Shown here one piece after another: positions 8,841 through 18,610 of a stretch of DNA of 64,000 nucleotides. Numbering within the stretch: the first letter of the stretch is position 1; the number at the start of each line of letters is the position of its first letter. Source of the stretch: Xanthocytophaga flava (GTDB taxonomy: Bacteria; Bacteroidota; Bacteroidia; Cytophagales; 172606-1); the NCBI GenBank assembly GCA_030068525.1, contig JASJOS010000003.1, positions 310,001 through 374,000 on the forward strand, written 5' to 3'. Made by a program: the position numbers and the translations under genes. The notes under the pieces are model-generated. The model worked only from the letters and a program-made list of their open reading frames with translations. It had not been told where the DNA came from and did not search any database.

Positions 8841-10961
8841 TCACTTTAAAATAGTATATACAATAAATGCAGACAGATAAGCAATACCTGTCATATATAC
8901 AAGCTGAATGATAGGCCACTTCCACCCTTTGGTTTCGCGGTAGACCGTTGCGAGAGTACTCATACACATCATGGCAAATGCATAAAATAGAAGAAGCGAA
9001 GAAGCTACTGCTGGTGTATACATAGGACCATTTGTTTGGGGATTAACCTCAGAACGAAGCCGATCCTGAATAGTAGTCATATCTTCGCTTTCACTACCTA
9101 CACTATAAATAGTAGATAAAGTTCCAACAAAAACCTCCCGAGCCGCAAATGAACTGATCAAGGCAATCCCTATTTTCCAGTCATATCCCAGCGGACGTAT
9201 TGCCGGTTCGATAAATTTACCAAAATGCCCTGCATAAGATGCCTCCAACTTTGCTGCGGCAACATGATCTTCCAGTTCTGTCGATTCTTTAGCCTGGCTC
9301 CGAACAGCTTGTTCTGCTTCAGCCATCTGGTTACCTGGCCCATAAGAAGCCAGTACCCATAGTACAATGGCGATAGCAACAATTACCTTGCCTGCCTCAA
9401 ATACAAATGTTTTTACTTTCTCCAGTATTGTCAAGCCTACATTCCCCCATCTGGGTGTTTTATAATCAGGAAGTTCCATGATCAAAAAACTACGATCTTT
9501 ACGCTGAAGAAAAAATTTCATAATCCATGCAGAAACAAGTGCTGCAACAAAGCCCAGTAGATAAAGCGCCATTAGTATAATACCCTGAAGGTTAAATATA
9601 CCAAACACTTTTTGTTCTGGTACAACCAGTGCAACCAGAATAGTATAGATAGGTATTCGAGCCGAACAACTCATTAATGGAGTGACCATAATGGTAATAA
9701 GGCGTTCTTTCCAGTTGTCAATATTACGGGTAGCCATAATAGCAGGAACAGCACAGGCAACACTGGAAATAAGTGGTACAACGCTTTTACCATTCAATCC
9801 AAAAGTACGCATGATACGATCAGTAATAAAGACCACACGTGCCATATATCCTGTCTCCTCTAATATATTGATAAAAGCAAATAAGATAGCAATCTGAGGA
9901 ATAAAGATAAGGACACCTCCAACACCTGCAATAAGGCCATCTGTAAGCAGATCCGTGATCATACTCTGGGGTAAGACAGAATGTAACCATCCAGTGAATT
10001 GAGCAATCTCTGCATCAATAAAATCCATTGGATATTGAGCCCAGGCAAAAATAGCCTGAAAGATTAAAAATAGAATAGCAAAAAAAATAACAAATCCCCA
10101 GACTCTGTGTAGGAGTATATTATCTAATTGCGTGGTAAGAGGATTTTGTTTAGAGGCAGAAGGTTTATGTACTGCATCAGATACAATCCGGCGAATTTTA
10201 GCATAGCGGGCCAATGTCTCTTCTGTTTGCCATTGGCGGGATTGAAAACCATATCTTTGTCTCTGTTCCTCAAGAAATTGTTGGGATTGATCATCCAGAA
10301 AGTGAGCATCCTGTGCCTGATGTGCATACTGAACGGCTGTATAGTCATTAGGCAGAGCAAACTTTGCCCGGATATTTTGTGTAAGACCTTCCGGAAATTG
10401 AATAGTATCAACAAATATTTCTGAAGATAATTGTGGTTTCTTTTCTGAGAGAGTCGTAATAATTTGTTGCTTTAATTCTTTAATTCCTTCGCCACTACGT
10501 GCATTAATTGTAATAACTGCTACTCCCAAACTATTTTGTAAAGATGAAAGATCAATATGGAAACCAGACTTTTTTACTACATCCATCATATTGAGTGCCA
10601 ACATAACGGGAATTCCTAAGTCTTTTACTTCACTAAACAATAACAGATTACGTTTCAGATTAGAGGCATCAGCTACTACAACAATCATATCAGGATACCA
10701 CTCATCTTTGGGATTAAGAAGTATATCTGTAACAACTTGTTCATCCGGCGACTTTGGAAAGAGACTATATGTACCAGGTAAATCAATTATTTCAGTAGTA
10801 TGTACACCATTGAGATGACATATCCCTGTCTTTTTGTCGACGGTAACACCAGGAAAGTTACCTACTTTCTGACTTAAGCCAGTTAACTGATTAAACAGGG
10901 ATGATTTACCAGCATTAGGATTACCTACTAATGCTATTTTATAATGAGACTTCACAAGCAC
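8841..10961 (-). CDS. feoB: Ferrous iron transport protein B
   Basis: This is a full-length FeoB of 706 residues. The N-terminal GTPase domain has G1 GNPNAGKS (13-20), G3 DLPGTYS and G4 NMMD, followed by the helical NFeoB region. After about residue 280 come the two Gate membrane domains, with many hydrophobic helices and the conserved CAVPAIMATR and SCSARIPIY segments whose Cys residues are characteristic of FeoB. The protein imports Fe2+ across the inner membrane with GTP as regulatory or driving nucleotide. feoA lies 19 bp upstream on the same strand and DUF427 lies 14 bp downstream. No feoC is seen, which is usual outside Gammaproteobacteria. No clear Fur box was recognised. Confidence 0.97.
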   Translation of the reverse strand: MLVKSHYKIALVGNPNAGKSSLFNQLTGLSQKVGNFPGVTVDKKTGICHLNGVHTTEIIDLPGTYSLFPKSPDEQVVTDILLNPKDEWYPDMIVVVADASNLKRNLLLFSEVKDLGIPVMLALNMMDVVKKSGFHIDLSSLQNSLGVAVITINARSGEGIKELKQQIITTLSEKKPQLSSEIFVDTIQFPEGLTQNIRAKFALPNDYTAVQYAHQAQDAHFLDDQSQQFLEEQRQRYGFQSRQWQTEETLARYAKIRRIVSDAVHKPSASKQNPLTTQLDNILLHRVWGFVIFFAILFLIFQAIFAWAQYPMDFIDAEIAQFTGWLHSVLPQSMITDLLTDGLIAGVGGVLIFIPQIAILFAFINILEETGYMARVVFITDRIMRTFGLNGKSVVPLISSVACAVPAIMATRNIDNWKERLITIMVTPLMSCSARIPIYTILVALVVPEQKVFGIFNLQGIILMALYLLGFVAALVSAWIMKFFLQRKDRSFLIMELPDYKTPRWGNVGLTILEKVKTFVFEAGKVIVAIAIVLWVLASYGPGNQMAEAEQAVRSQAKESTELEDHVAAAKLEASYAGHFGKFIEPAIRPLGYDWKIGIALISSFAAREVFVGTLSTIYSVGSESEDMTTIQDRLRSEVNPQTNGPMYTPAVASSLLLFYAFAMMCMSTLATVYRETKGWKWPIIQLVYMTGIAYLSAFIVYTILK

Positions 10962-10980
10962 GATAAGCTAAATAAATAAA

Positions 10981-11283
10981 CTATGAAATCCAGTTTGAGG
11001 TTTTCTTCACAGAAGTATGATTATCGGATGGTCCTGAACAATTTTGGCTACCGTCCAGTTGAATCGTTGAAGCTTCTCTTTTACGTAATGACAAACTGTA
11101 CCCGGAAACACGAATACAAATGGGGTCTCCTAATGGCGCAATATGTTGAAGCGTAACTGATTCCCCAGGTAGACAGCCCATCTCCAAAAGTTTCAATGCC
11201 AACTCATTATCAACAATCCTAGATATGATAGCTGTTTCACCTTTACGCAAATCTGCTATGGTCTTAACCTGTGAGGACTCCAA
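10981..11283 (-). CDS. feoA: FeoA family ferrous iron transport accessory protein
   Basis: The 100-residue protein has the FeoA SH3-like core: TIADLRKGETAIISRI, then LLEMGCLPGESV and PLGDPICIRVSGYSLSLRKREA, which closely follow the family pattern. A short basic/polar tail follows. FeoA binds FeoB on the cytoplasmic side and supports Fe2+ uptake. It is the first gene of the feoA-feoB-DUF427 unit and is divergent from the cupin gene. The 220-bp gap up to the cupin start must contain both promoters. Confidence 0.95.
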   Translation of the reverse strand: MESSQVKTIADLRKGETAIISRIVDNELALKLLEMGCLPGESVTLQHIAPLGDPICIRVSGYSLSLRKREASTIQLDGSQNCSGPSDNHTSVKKTSNWIS

Positions 11284-11502
11284 TGGTATTTAATTTGACG
11301 TTAGTATTTAGAATTATTATAAACAATGCAAGGTAGGATAAAACGTCTTCTTTTCAAAAAGTATTTATCATGGAAGTCTTTATCTATAGTCAGATTGACT
11401 AGCTTGATTGAAAAGCTTTATTGAATGACAAAACTTAAATATATCAATCTTATATATTATATTAAGCCATATCTTTACAAAGAATCAACCATACTATCCA
11501 GA

Positions 11503-11979
11503 ATGTTTATACCTATCAACCAAGCTTTGTTAAATCAGGTGTCGGAAAAAGCACAGAAGTCACCACGCTTGAGAATGAATCACAATTTCCATCATACACC
11601 CGATGACTTGTTGAATCGAATGTTAAATGCGATGGAGCCAGGAACATACGTGCACCCTCACAAGCATGAAAATCCAGATAAAAGAGAAGCATTTTTAATC
11701 TTGCGGGGCAGATTACTTGTGATAGCCTTTGATGATATGGGAACCATCATTGATCATATAGAGTTGAATCCATTAACAGGCAATTTTGGCCTGGAAATTC
11801 CTCCTCGTACGTATCATACACTAATTACATTAGAAGCAGGAACGGTAGTATATGAGTTAAAAGATGGTCCTTATAATGTATTAAATGACAAACAGTTTGC
11901 CCCTTGGGCTCCTGCGGAAGGCTCTGCAGAATCTGCAGGCTATATGAAAGATCTGTTAACACAACTCGCACTTACTTAA
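11503..11979 (+). CDS. WbuC-family cupin-fold metalloprotein
   Basis: From the preferred ATG at 11503 the protein has 158 residues; an upstream in-frame start at 11425 would add a low-complexity extension absent from family members. It shows the WbuC pattern: an early LRMNHNFHHTPDDLLNRMLNAMEPGTYVHPHKH stretch spread over about residues 23-55, with the HxH metal ligands, then EAFLILRGRLLVIAFDD and an IPPRTYHTLI turn with a further His. WbuC-like genes often sit near O-antigen or surface-polysaccharide genes, but the reaction is not established. It ends in a strong terminator facing hemC. Confidence 0.82.
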   Translation: MFIPINQALLNQVSEKAQKSPRLRMNHNFHHTPDDLLNRMLNAMEPGTYVHPHKHENPDKREAFLILRGRLLVIAFDDMGTIIDHIELNPLTGNFGLEIPPRTYHTLITLEAGTVVYELKDGPYNVLNDKQFAPWAPAEGSAESAGYMKDLLTQLALT

Positions 11980-12019
11980 ATCAGGAAGAACCACAGTAAC
12001 CTATGGTTCTTCCTGATTT
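11978..12019. terminator. Bidirectional Rho-independent terminator
   Basis: A perfect 16-bp stem (11978-11993 with 12004-12019) has a 10-nt loop. It starts within the stop codon of the cupin gene and is followed by T-rich sequence. It can also serve the convergent hemC transcript. Confidence 0.88.
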
Positions 12020-12020
12020 T

Positions 12021-12968
12021 TTATTTATTAAGCATCTGTTGTTCTCTGATCTTGCGCAAAATTTCTGCACCACCAGAGTTTAAAATCTCATCAGCCATTT
12101 GATAGCCCATTAATTCAGCATTAGCAGAGGACTGTTGCAGAGATTTAGCCACCAGTCGTGTTCCATCCAAACTAATAATACCTGCATGTAACGTTACTGT
12201 ATCTTCTTGTGAATCAAAATTAGCTAATCCAAAAGAAGGAATGCTACATCCTCCCTGTAGTCTTTTAAGGTAAGCCCGTTCTGTACGAAGTGCGATCTCA
12301 GTAGTTGGGTGGTTAACCAATGTCCGGATTCGCTGGCGTTTTGATGGTTCCAACGTTACAGAAGCTTCAACGGCTACACTACCCTGGCCTACTGCGGGTG
12401 TAAAGGTATCTATAGGCAGATAAGCCACAATATGCTCATCATACTCCATACGATGTACTCCTGCAAAGGCCAATAATAGTGCATCACATTGTCCTTCCTG
12501 CAGCTTTCTCATTCTGGTCTGCAGGTTGCCTCGCATATCTGTTGTTTTTAAATAAGGATAATAATGCTGAAGCATTGCTACACGACGCGTGGATGAAGTC
12601 CCAATTATCCAGGGCTTGCCATCTGTGAGCGAAATCTCTTTATTAAAGCTTACAAGTACATCATTTACACGTTCCCGCTCTGTAAAAGCAATAATTTCTA
12701 ATCCATCTGGTAATTCAGAGGGCAAGTCTTTGGCACTATGTACAGCAATATCAATTCGATTTGTATACAGAGCATCTTCCAACTCAGCTGTAAACACACC
12801 TTTGCTACCAATCTTAGATAATGACCGATCTAAGATCTTATCACCCTGTGTTTCTATCTTAACAATTTCAGTAGATAATCCCCCACTAGCCAACAAGTCT
12901 GAAATATGGTAAGCTTGCCACAAGGCTAATGCGCTACCTCGGGTGCCAATACGAATAATATCTTCCAT
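12021..12968 (-). CDS. hemC: Hydroxymethylbilane synthase (porphobilinogen deaminase)
   Basis: The 315-residue protein joins four porphobilinogen units into hydroxymethylbilane in tetrapyrrole synthesis. It has the expected start (IRIGTRGSALALWQA), the substrate-binding Arg/Lys motifs (VHSAKDLPSELPDG, GTSSTRR, DMRGNLQTR) and the cofactor-attachment Cys241 in RLQGGCSIPS, so the dipyrromethane anchor is present. Length is normal for the family. No other heme gene is adjacent; it sits 48 bp beyond the start side of a glycosyltransferase gene and ends at the shared terminator. Confidence 0.97.
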   Translation of the reverse strand: MEDIIRIGTRGSALALWQAYHISDLLASGGLSTEIVKIETQGDKILDRSLSKIGSKGVFTAELEDALYTNRIDIAVHSAKDLPSELPDGLEIIAFTERERVNDVLVSFNKEISLTDGKPWIIGTSSTRRVAMLQHYYPYLKTTDMRGNLQTRMRKLQEGQCDALLLAFAGVHRMEYDEHIVAYLPIDTFTPAVGQGSVAVEASVTLEPSKRQRIRTLVNHPTTEIALRTERAYLKRLQGGCSIPSFGLANFDSQEDTVTLHAGIISLDGTRLVAKSLQQSSANAELMGYQMADEILNSGGAEILRKIREQQMLNK

Positions 12969-13016
12969 AATTTAAATTTTGCCTGAATTTACACATCGTT
13001 TTAGTGATACACCACT

Positions 13017-13934
13017 CTATTGATGTATAAATTGTTGTTTTTGAGCTTTACGACTTCCACTAATTTTGCTGAGATTGGTCAAAACAAGCATTCCTGCAAG
13101 TATCGCTAATAAAGGAGTAGTATATCGAAGGGAAAACTTAACCAACAAGATAAAGTAGGTACCTATCTGCACCCATAATGATTTATTTATATTTTTTAAT
13201 ACAGCCAGGAGATTTCCCTGCAACTTATATTTTTCACTTTTTTTCCAGGTAAGCTTTCCAGAACTCTGTCCGGACGGGTGAGGACGAGCATGCGAAATCG
13301 TAGCATGAGGCGTTACACCAATTCGGATACGATGATACTGGCAACGTTGACAATAATCCAGATCCTCACCATACATAAAAAACAGAGGATCAAAAATTCC
13401 TACAGTTCTTATACAATTGTTTGTTAATAACCATGCCGCAGCATTTACAAATGATAATGGGTAAATCTCTCTTGTTTGTTTAAGATATATATCTGAAATA
13501 ATGCCAGGGCATTTATCTGTCTCCAAATATTTGGAAAAACCGTACTCTAATGCAGATTTTGTCGTATCGAGATGGAAAGGACTAATAATTCCAAACCCTG
13601 GATTATTCAAACTTGTTGATATCAGGATTTTGATAGTATCACTTTCTATCCATGCATCTTGATTAAGCAGAAAAATATAGTCAGCCTGATTAGCCATCGC
13701 AAGTTCAATCCCTAGGTTGTTAGCCCTACCAAAGCCAATATTTTCTTTACTCTGGATAAACGTAACGTGTGGGAATTTATTTTGTATAATCTGAATGCCT
13801 GTTTGGATGGTAGAATTGTTATCTACAACCACAATATGTAATGGCAGTACACTTTCTGTTAAACTTTGTAAACACTTGTGTATCCATTCTTCTCCGTTAT
13901 AATGAACGACTACTGCCCAGACATTTGGAACCAT
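13017..13934 (-). CDS. Glycosyltransferase family 2 protein
   Basis: The 305-residue GT-A enzyme starts with VWAVVVHYNGEEWIHKCLQSL, has the donor-site DNNSTIQTG and GFGRANNLGIELA motifs and a conserved LNQDAWIESD segment. It continues with the MYGEDLDYCQRCQYHR motif, typical of rhamnosyltransferase-like GT2 enzymes. The C-terminal 60 residues hold two hydrophobic helices, so it may be anchored in the inner membrane. The neighbour upstream is an FkbM methyltransferase gene in the same orientation (60-bp gap), suggesting a small surface-glycan unit. The sugar donor is not predictable. Confidence 0.87.
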   Translation of the reverse strand: MVPNVWAVVVHYNGEEWIHKCLQSLTESVLPLHIVVVDNNSTIQTGIQIIQNKFPHVTFIQSKENIGFGRANNLGIELAMANQADYIFLLNQDAWIESDTIKILISTSLNNPGFGIISPFHLDTTKSALEYGFSKYLETDKCPGIISDIYLKQTREIYPLSFVNAAAWLLTNNCIRTVGIFDPLFFMYGEDLDYCQRCQYHRIRIGVTPHATISHARPHPSGQSSGKLTWKKSEKYKLQGNLLAVLKNINKSLWVQIGTYFILLVKFSLRYTTPLLAILAGMLVLTNLSKISGSRKAQKQQFIHQ

Positions 13935-13994
13935 TTGATATAGATAACTAATCGTAAGATATTTTAAAGCAAGGGATTAAACAGGTATTTCTTT

Positions 13995-14900
13995 TTAGAG
14001 TAAAGCTAATTTCTTAGCTACATCTTCTCTACAGATCAGATAATTAGACTCATTAGCTGCAAAAATTTTATCTGTTTTATGAATTTCTCCTTCTTCATTG
14101 ATAACAAAATATAAGTAGTTACACCCTTTTAACGATGCTTCAATTCGGGTAGCAATAGAGTCATTCATTACCTCAATTAACAATGTTGGGTGGAATTTTA
14201 CCAAATATTCTCCAATACCATTTAACACCTCAGGTTCATGTAGCTCTACATCTATCTTCATCAGATCTACTCGCTGAATATTATTTTTTTCTATGTAATC
14301 CTTTACAGTAGTACATGGAACCTTTGTCTCCAGACGAGAGTCTAGTAATGGAGCATGTCGCACATCGGAAAAATTCTTATTAATAGTGGCGCTGTAATTG
14401 TTTACTATAGGAAGGTCATATATAACTACTTCTCCGGTAGTATCAGATACTGCCATCCATTCACAGTGAACATCAAAGTTATTTAGTTGACAATTAGCCT
14501 TATATTTTTCATAAATTCTGCGGGTTGGCTCAAAGCCATATACTTTACTTTGAGAATTGACTGCCTTGGACAACAGAGAATACATACCTGTGTTTGCACC
14601 AATATCAAAGATAACCTCAGATTGTTCTGATAACTTCTGCCAAAGTCTTAAAGAAAATCCTTCTCTACCAACTCCTAAACCCTGCCAGAATAAACCATCC
14701 TCAATGACAAATCCGTGTGTATTGTAATGATTCATATAAAAGAACTTTTTGCCAACCTGAACTTTGAATTTTCCTTCAAAGAATAAATGCCTGAATACTG
14801 ATCGTGGAGGCACATATACAGATCTGACAATCTCAAAAAATTGTCTTTTAAAGGGAATGGCTTGATAAATTCGTTTTACCAGACTTGTCTTTGTCTTCAT
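13995..14900 (-). CDS. FkbM family methyltransferase
   Basis: This 301-residue protein carries a SAM-dependent methyltransferase domain of the FkbM type: VIFDIGANTGMYSLL (the SAM-binding glycine motif), VYGFEPTRRIYEKY, and the later VDLMKIDVELHEPEVLNGI motif. Such enzymes O-methylate sugars or other hydroxyls and are frequent in glycan clusters. The N-terminal 75 residues are divergent and may bind the acceptor. It is transcribed away from the flippase gene at 15093, with the shared promoter region between them. Confidence 0.87.
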   Translation of the reverse strand: MKTKTSLVKRIYQAIPFKRQFFEIVRSVYVPPRSVFRHLFFEGKFKVQVGKKFFYMNHYNTHGFVIEDGLFWQGLGVGREGFSLRLWQKLSEQSEVIFDIGANTGMYSLLSKAVNSQSKVYGFEPTRRIYEKYKANCQLNNFDVHCEWMAVSDTTGEVVIYDLPIVNNYSATINKNFSDVRHAPLLDSRLETKVPCTTVKDYIEKNNIQRVDLMKIDVELHEPEVLNGIGEYLVKFHPTLLIEVMNDSIATRIEASLKGCNYLYFVINEEGEIHKTDKIFAANESNYLICREDVAKKLALL

Positions 14901-14974
14901 TGTAGAGAATATGAGTATAGCTTTAAATCGAAAGCAAATTTATACTTTAAGTTTAAATCAACTATCATTCCTTC

Positions 14975-14982
14975 TATCTTTG
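14975..14982 (+). promoter_or_regulatory. Bacteroidota -7 promoter element for the flippase gene
   Basis: TATCTTTG fits the Bacteroidota TAnnTTTG -7 consensus. It lies about 110 bp upstream of the flippase start in the divergent region. The -33 half is not convincing, so this is a candidate only. Confidence 0.45.
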
Positions 14983-15092
14983 CCAGGGATATTGCTCAAG
15001 AGGATAAATTTTCTTTCGATTTTCTTCTATATAAACTATTTCTAAAACAGACTCATTACTAAAATATTCTCAGCATTTATTGTTGAAACTAC

Positions 15093-16604
15093 ATGGGCGT
15101 TATTATCAGGCAGAGTATTAAAAATTCAATTGTATCATATGCAGGTGCGGCAATAGGTATGTTCAATGTACTTTGGCTTACACCAAAGTTTTTAACGAAG
15201 GAGGAGATGGGTTTGACCCGCTTTATGCTGGATATGGCTTTGCTTCTTGCTCAGTTTGCACAATTAGGCACATCTCATCTTGCTGTTCGTTTTTTTACAT
15301 ATTTTCAGGATGAGACTCAAAAATACAAAGGATTTTTTGGCTTCTTGCTCATATTGCCTTTCGTTGGGTTATCTATTCTAATACCCTTATATATTTTTTT
15401 TCAACCAGTTTTTGAAGATATCTATACCAAAGAATCCCCTGAACTGTTGCCGTATTATTTCTATTTCCTTCCTCTTATCATTTTTCTGGTATATATAGGA
15501 GTCTTGGAAGCTTATACACGTGTGCATCTTCGGATTGTAGTACCTGCACTGATACGAGAAGTTTTTCTTAAGCTTGCCAATATTTTACTGATACTCCTTT
15601 ATGGATTGGATATCATAGATTTTCACTGGCTTGTCATTTTATTTATAGCATCGTATGGTATTGCAGTTATTTTATTAACCATCTATGTCAAAAAACTAGG
15701 ACGTCTCTATCTGGTCTGGGACTTTGCATTTGTAAGGACACCGTTGTTTAAACAAATGATTATTTATAGCTTTTTTGTATTATTAGGTGGTGCAGGTACT
15801 CTATTGGCAAGTAAAATTGATACACTCATGGTGGCCGCTTACAGAGGAGGTCTTAATCTTACGGGTGTGTATGCTTTGGCTTTTAACATAGCGATGGTGA
15901 TTGAAATTCCACGTAGAGCGATAACACAGATTAGCACACCACTAGTAGCGGATGCCTGGCGTAGAAATGATCTTTTGCAGATAGACTCTTTGTACAAGAA
16001 GTCTTCCATTAACCAGCTTATAGCAGGTGCATTCCTATTTCTGGGTGTTTGGTGCAATATAGACTCAATCTTTGACCTTATTCCCAATGGAGAGACATTC
16101 CGAATTGGAAAATGGGTTGTGTTTGTGATTGCGATGAGTAGGGTAACAGATATGGCAAATGGTATAAACAGTGAGATTGTGGTTAATTCCAAGTATTACA
16201 GATTTGACCTTTTTACAATGGTATTACTTGCATTCCTTACTATATATCTTAACAGCATTCTTATTCCTCGCTATCAGATTGTAGGAGCGGCAATGGGAAC
16301 ATTTATTTCTGTGGCATCCTATAATATCATTCGCACAGTATTCTTATGGATTGCGTATCGTATGCAACCCTTTACAGTTAAAACGGCCATTACAATAGGG
16401 ATTAGTCTATTAACCTTCTGGATAGTATCTTTCCTACCTAGGTTTACAAATGGATTTTGGGAGATAGTAACAACCATTATCTTACGTTCTGCTACTATCA
16501 CTATTCTATATCTAATCCTGATTTATGCAACAGGGGTCAGCGAGGAATTAAATAATGTTACCAGACAATTCATAAAACGTATAAAATGGTCTGGAAATAA
16601 ATAG
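15093..16604 (+). CDS. Polysaccharide flippase-like membrane protein (MOP superfamily)
   Basis: The 503-residue protein is hydrophobic throughout with roughly 12-14 predicted membrane helices. It begins RQSIKNSIVSYAGAAIGMFNVLWLTPKFLTKEEMGL (read over residues 4-40), the standard opening of Wzx/RfbX-type oligosaccharide flippases. These move lipid-linked glycan units across the inner membrane. It stands next to a divergent FkbM/GT2 pair, which fits export of a surface glycan. No polymerase (Wzy) is in the window, so the substrate system must be completed elsewhere. It is monocistronic here. Confidence 0.85.
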   Translation: MGVIIRQSIKNSIVSYAGAAIGMFNVLWLTPKFLTKEEMGLTRFMLDMALLLAQFAQLGTSHLAVRFFTYFQDETQKYKGFFGFLLILPFVGLSILIPLYIFFQPVFEDIYTKESPELLPYYFYFLPLIIFLVYIGVLEAYTRVHLRIVVPALIREVFLKLANILLILLYGLDIIDFHWLVILFIASYGIAVILLTIYVKKLGRLYLVWDFAFVRTPLFKQMIIYSFFVLLGGAGTLLASKIDTLMVAAYRGGLNLTGVYALAFNIAMVIEIPRRAITQISTPLVADAWRRNDLLQIDSLYKKSSINQLIAGAFLFLGVWCNIDSIFDLIPNGETFRIGKWVVFVIAMSRVTDMANGINSEIVVNSKYYRFDLFTMVLLAFLTIYLNSILIPRYQIVGAAMGTFISVASYNIIRTVFLWIAYRMQPFTVKTAITIGISLLTFWIVSFLPRFTNGFWEIVTTIILRSATITILYLILIYATGVSEELNNVTRQFIKRIKWSGNK

Positions 16605-17019
16605 TTCATTAAAACAGGATTCATCCTAATCTTAAGTAAACGAATGAGGTTCCTGAATCTTTTCTTCCTGCATACAATTCACGGCAAATAATTCTTTCTA
16701 GAACTACAAAAATTGGTTCGACCAACAAAGAAATTACGCATTGTTCACTATACTTTTGTTTTTATACATAACTCATAGCAGATTTTATTTTGACCGGAGT
16801 TTTGGTCAATTTTTCCTGTGTGCATAGTTCATGGTAACAAGAGAAAGTGATCGGAATTCACCGTAACAAAAGAAAATAGTTGGGAATCTGCCAAAAAGAT
16901 AGTACGAGATATTACAAACTAATACAGCCTATACTCTTTCAAAATCTACAGGCTGTATTAGGTAATTATGAGAAAGAAATAAATTTACATCTATATTTAT
17001 AATAATTTGAGATGGGAAA
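16605..17019. other. Intergenic region between convergent flippase and mdh genes
   Basis: No gene is seen. The only clear structure is a perfect 12-bp inverted repeat, 16919-16930 with 16950-16961 (AATACAGCCT and AGGCTGTATT cores, 19-nt loop), about 60 bp past the mdh stop. It may end the mdh transcript, although no strong U-tract follows in that direction. Confidence 0.55.
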
Positions 17020-17955
17020 TTACAGAGATAATGTAGCTAAAACGTTATTCATATTTCGTACTGCATCAGCCGACTTACTAAATGCCTCCTGCTCTTCCGA
17101 GTTTAGTTTATAGTCTACAATCCTCTCCCATCCAGTACGACCAATCACAACCGGAACCCCCAGACAAATGTCCTTCTGTCCATATTCTCCATCCAAAGAA
17201 ACGCAGCAAGGGAAAACACGTTTCTGATCTCTAACAATACTTTCTACCAGTAGAGCGCTAGAAGCACCAGGGGCATACCAAGCAGATGTACCAATCAGCT
17301 TAGTTAGTGTAGCACCTCCTACCATTGTGTCTGCAGCGACTTGTTTTAATTGATCGGCTGATAAGAATTGGCTTACAGGTACTCCATTATAAGTTGCCAG
17401 CCTGGTTAATGGAATCATGGTTGTATCTCCATGGCCACCAATTACAGTAGCATGCAGATCGTTAGGCTGGCATCCCATAGCTAATGACAGATATGTTTTG
17501 AAGCGTGAACTATCCAGAATACCTCCCATACCAATAATTCGGTTTTTGGGTAGTCCAGATTCTTTCAATGTTAGATACGTCATAGTATCCATAGGATTAG
17601 AGACTATGACAAATATGGCATCTGGCGAATATTTTAAGGCGTTATCTACTACTGATTTTACAATTCCGGCATTGGTCCCGATCAACTCTTCCCTGGTCAT
17701 TCCTGGCTTGCGTGGAATACCTGATGTAATTACCACTACATCTGATCCGGCAGTTTTACTGTAATCATTTGTTGAACCTGTGATTTTGGTATCAAATTCC
17801 AGCAGCGTAGCTGTTTGAAACATGTCCAATGCTTTTCCTTCACTTAATCCTTCTTTGATATCTACTAATACAACTTCTTCTGCCAGCTCGCGACGAACAA
17901 TGTTATCAGCGGTGGTAGCTCCTACAGCTCCTGCACCTACAACTGTTATTTTCAT
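17020..17955 (-). CDS. mdh: Malate dehydrogenase
   Basis: The 311-residue protein has an N-terminal NAD-binding motif VVGAGAVGATTADN (5-18) with an acidic residue (VVLVDIKEG) selecting NAD. It carries substrate-loop arginines in PRKPGMTR (82, 88) and the catalytic His175 in IGGHGDTTMIP. The MTR loop is that of malate rather than lactate dehydrogenase (which has Gln in the loop). It interconverts malate and oxaloacetate in the TCA cycle. The gene is monocistronic and divergent from murC across a 655-bp gap. Confidence 0.96.
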   Translation of the reverse strand: MKITVVGAGAVGATTADNIVRRELAEEVVLVDIKEGLSEGKALDMFQTATLLEFDTKITGSTNDYSKTAGSDVVVITSGIPRKPGMTREELIGTNAGIVKSVVDNALKYSPDAIFVIVSNPMDTMTYLTLKESGLPKNRIIGMGGILDSSRFKTYLSLAMGCQPNDLHATVIGGHGDTTMIPLTRLATYNGVPVSQFLSADQLKQVAADTMVGGATLTKLIGTSAWYAPGASSALLVESIVRDQKRVFPCCVSLDGEYGQKDICLGVPVVIGRTGWERIVDYKLNSEEQEAFSKSADAVRNMNNVLATLSL

Positions 17956-18576
17956 AAAAATGACCTGGTTTGGGTTAAAGAGATAGTACTTTCTTATACT
18001 TGAAATTAGGCGAGAAAATAATTATAAAGCAAACTTTAATTGGAAAATTAATATTTCTCTTTTAAAACCATATGGCCTTTCCTATTTGGAAAATTGAGAA
18101 TATATGTATTCATCCATTATATGTGGTATCTACATTATATATCTTTACTTCCATACTTATCTAAAATACTCCCTATCTTCATATTACCTGATACAAAATT
18201 AGTGTCTCAGATATCACTACTACATGCTAAAGTTTTTTTGGTAATATTATTTTAACCGTATACCTTATACAGTATATATCCAACAATTGTACATAAGGTT
18301 TTTTTAGTAATCATAACAAAGTGATCTTTACTGAATACAGGAGAATTGCTTACTACTATGTGATCTTTTTGTTATTTTGAATAGGTTTCTTTTATCTGCC
18401 TTGTCATTTCAATTTGACTAACAGATAGATAGAAGAAAGAACACTATTAAAAACATGACTATAATTTTTGTCACACTTGCATTAAGGAATTAAATAAAAA
18501 GTATTGCTATTCGTTCTTTCTATAAAACAAAATTAAAAACCTGTTTTTTCGCAAAAAACCATACGCGAAATTTCAC
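17956..18576. other. AT-rich divergent upstream region of mdh and murC
   Basis: About 620 bp with no reading frame of gene quality. It holds two similar T-rich words (around 18231-18250 and 18297-18316, each a run of T followed by GTAAT), whose meaning is unclear. Promoters for mdh (left end) and murC (right end) are expected here. Confidence 0.5.
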
Positions 18577-18584
18577 TACCTTTG
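18577..18584 (+). promoter_or_regulatory. Bacteroidota -7 promoter element for murC-ftsZ
   Basis: TACCTTTG matches TAnnTTTG and is followed by GC, as in many Bacteroidota promoters. It lies 27 bp before the murC TTG codon, so the leader would be only about 20 nt. No clear -33 TTTG is seen at the usual distance. Confidence 0.55.
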
Positions 18585-18610
18585 CGCCAATCAAATAACC
18601 CTTACGAACC

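Noticed and set aside
16780-16880. Words AGTTCATGG and GAATTCACC that also occur near 25715 and 25812
   Set aside because: Spacing and order of the shared words differ, so a common repeat element is not supported.
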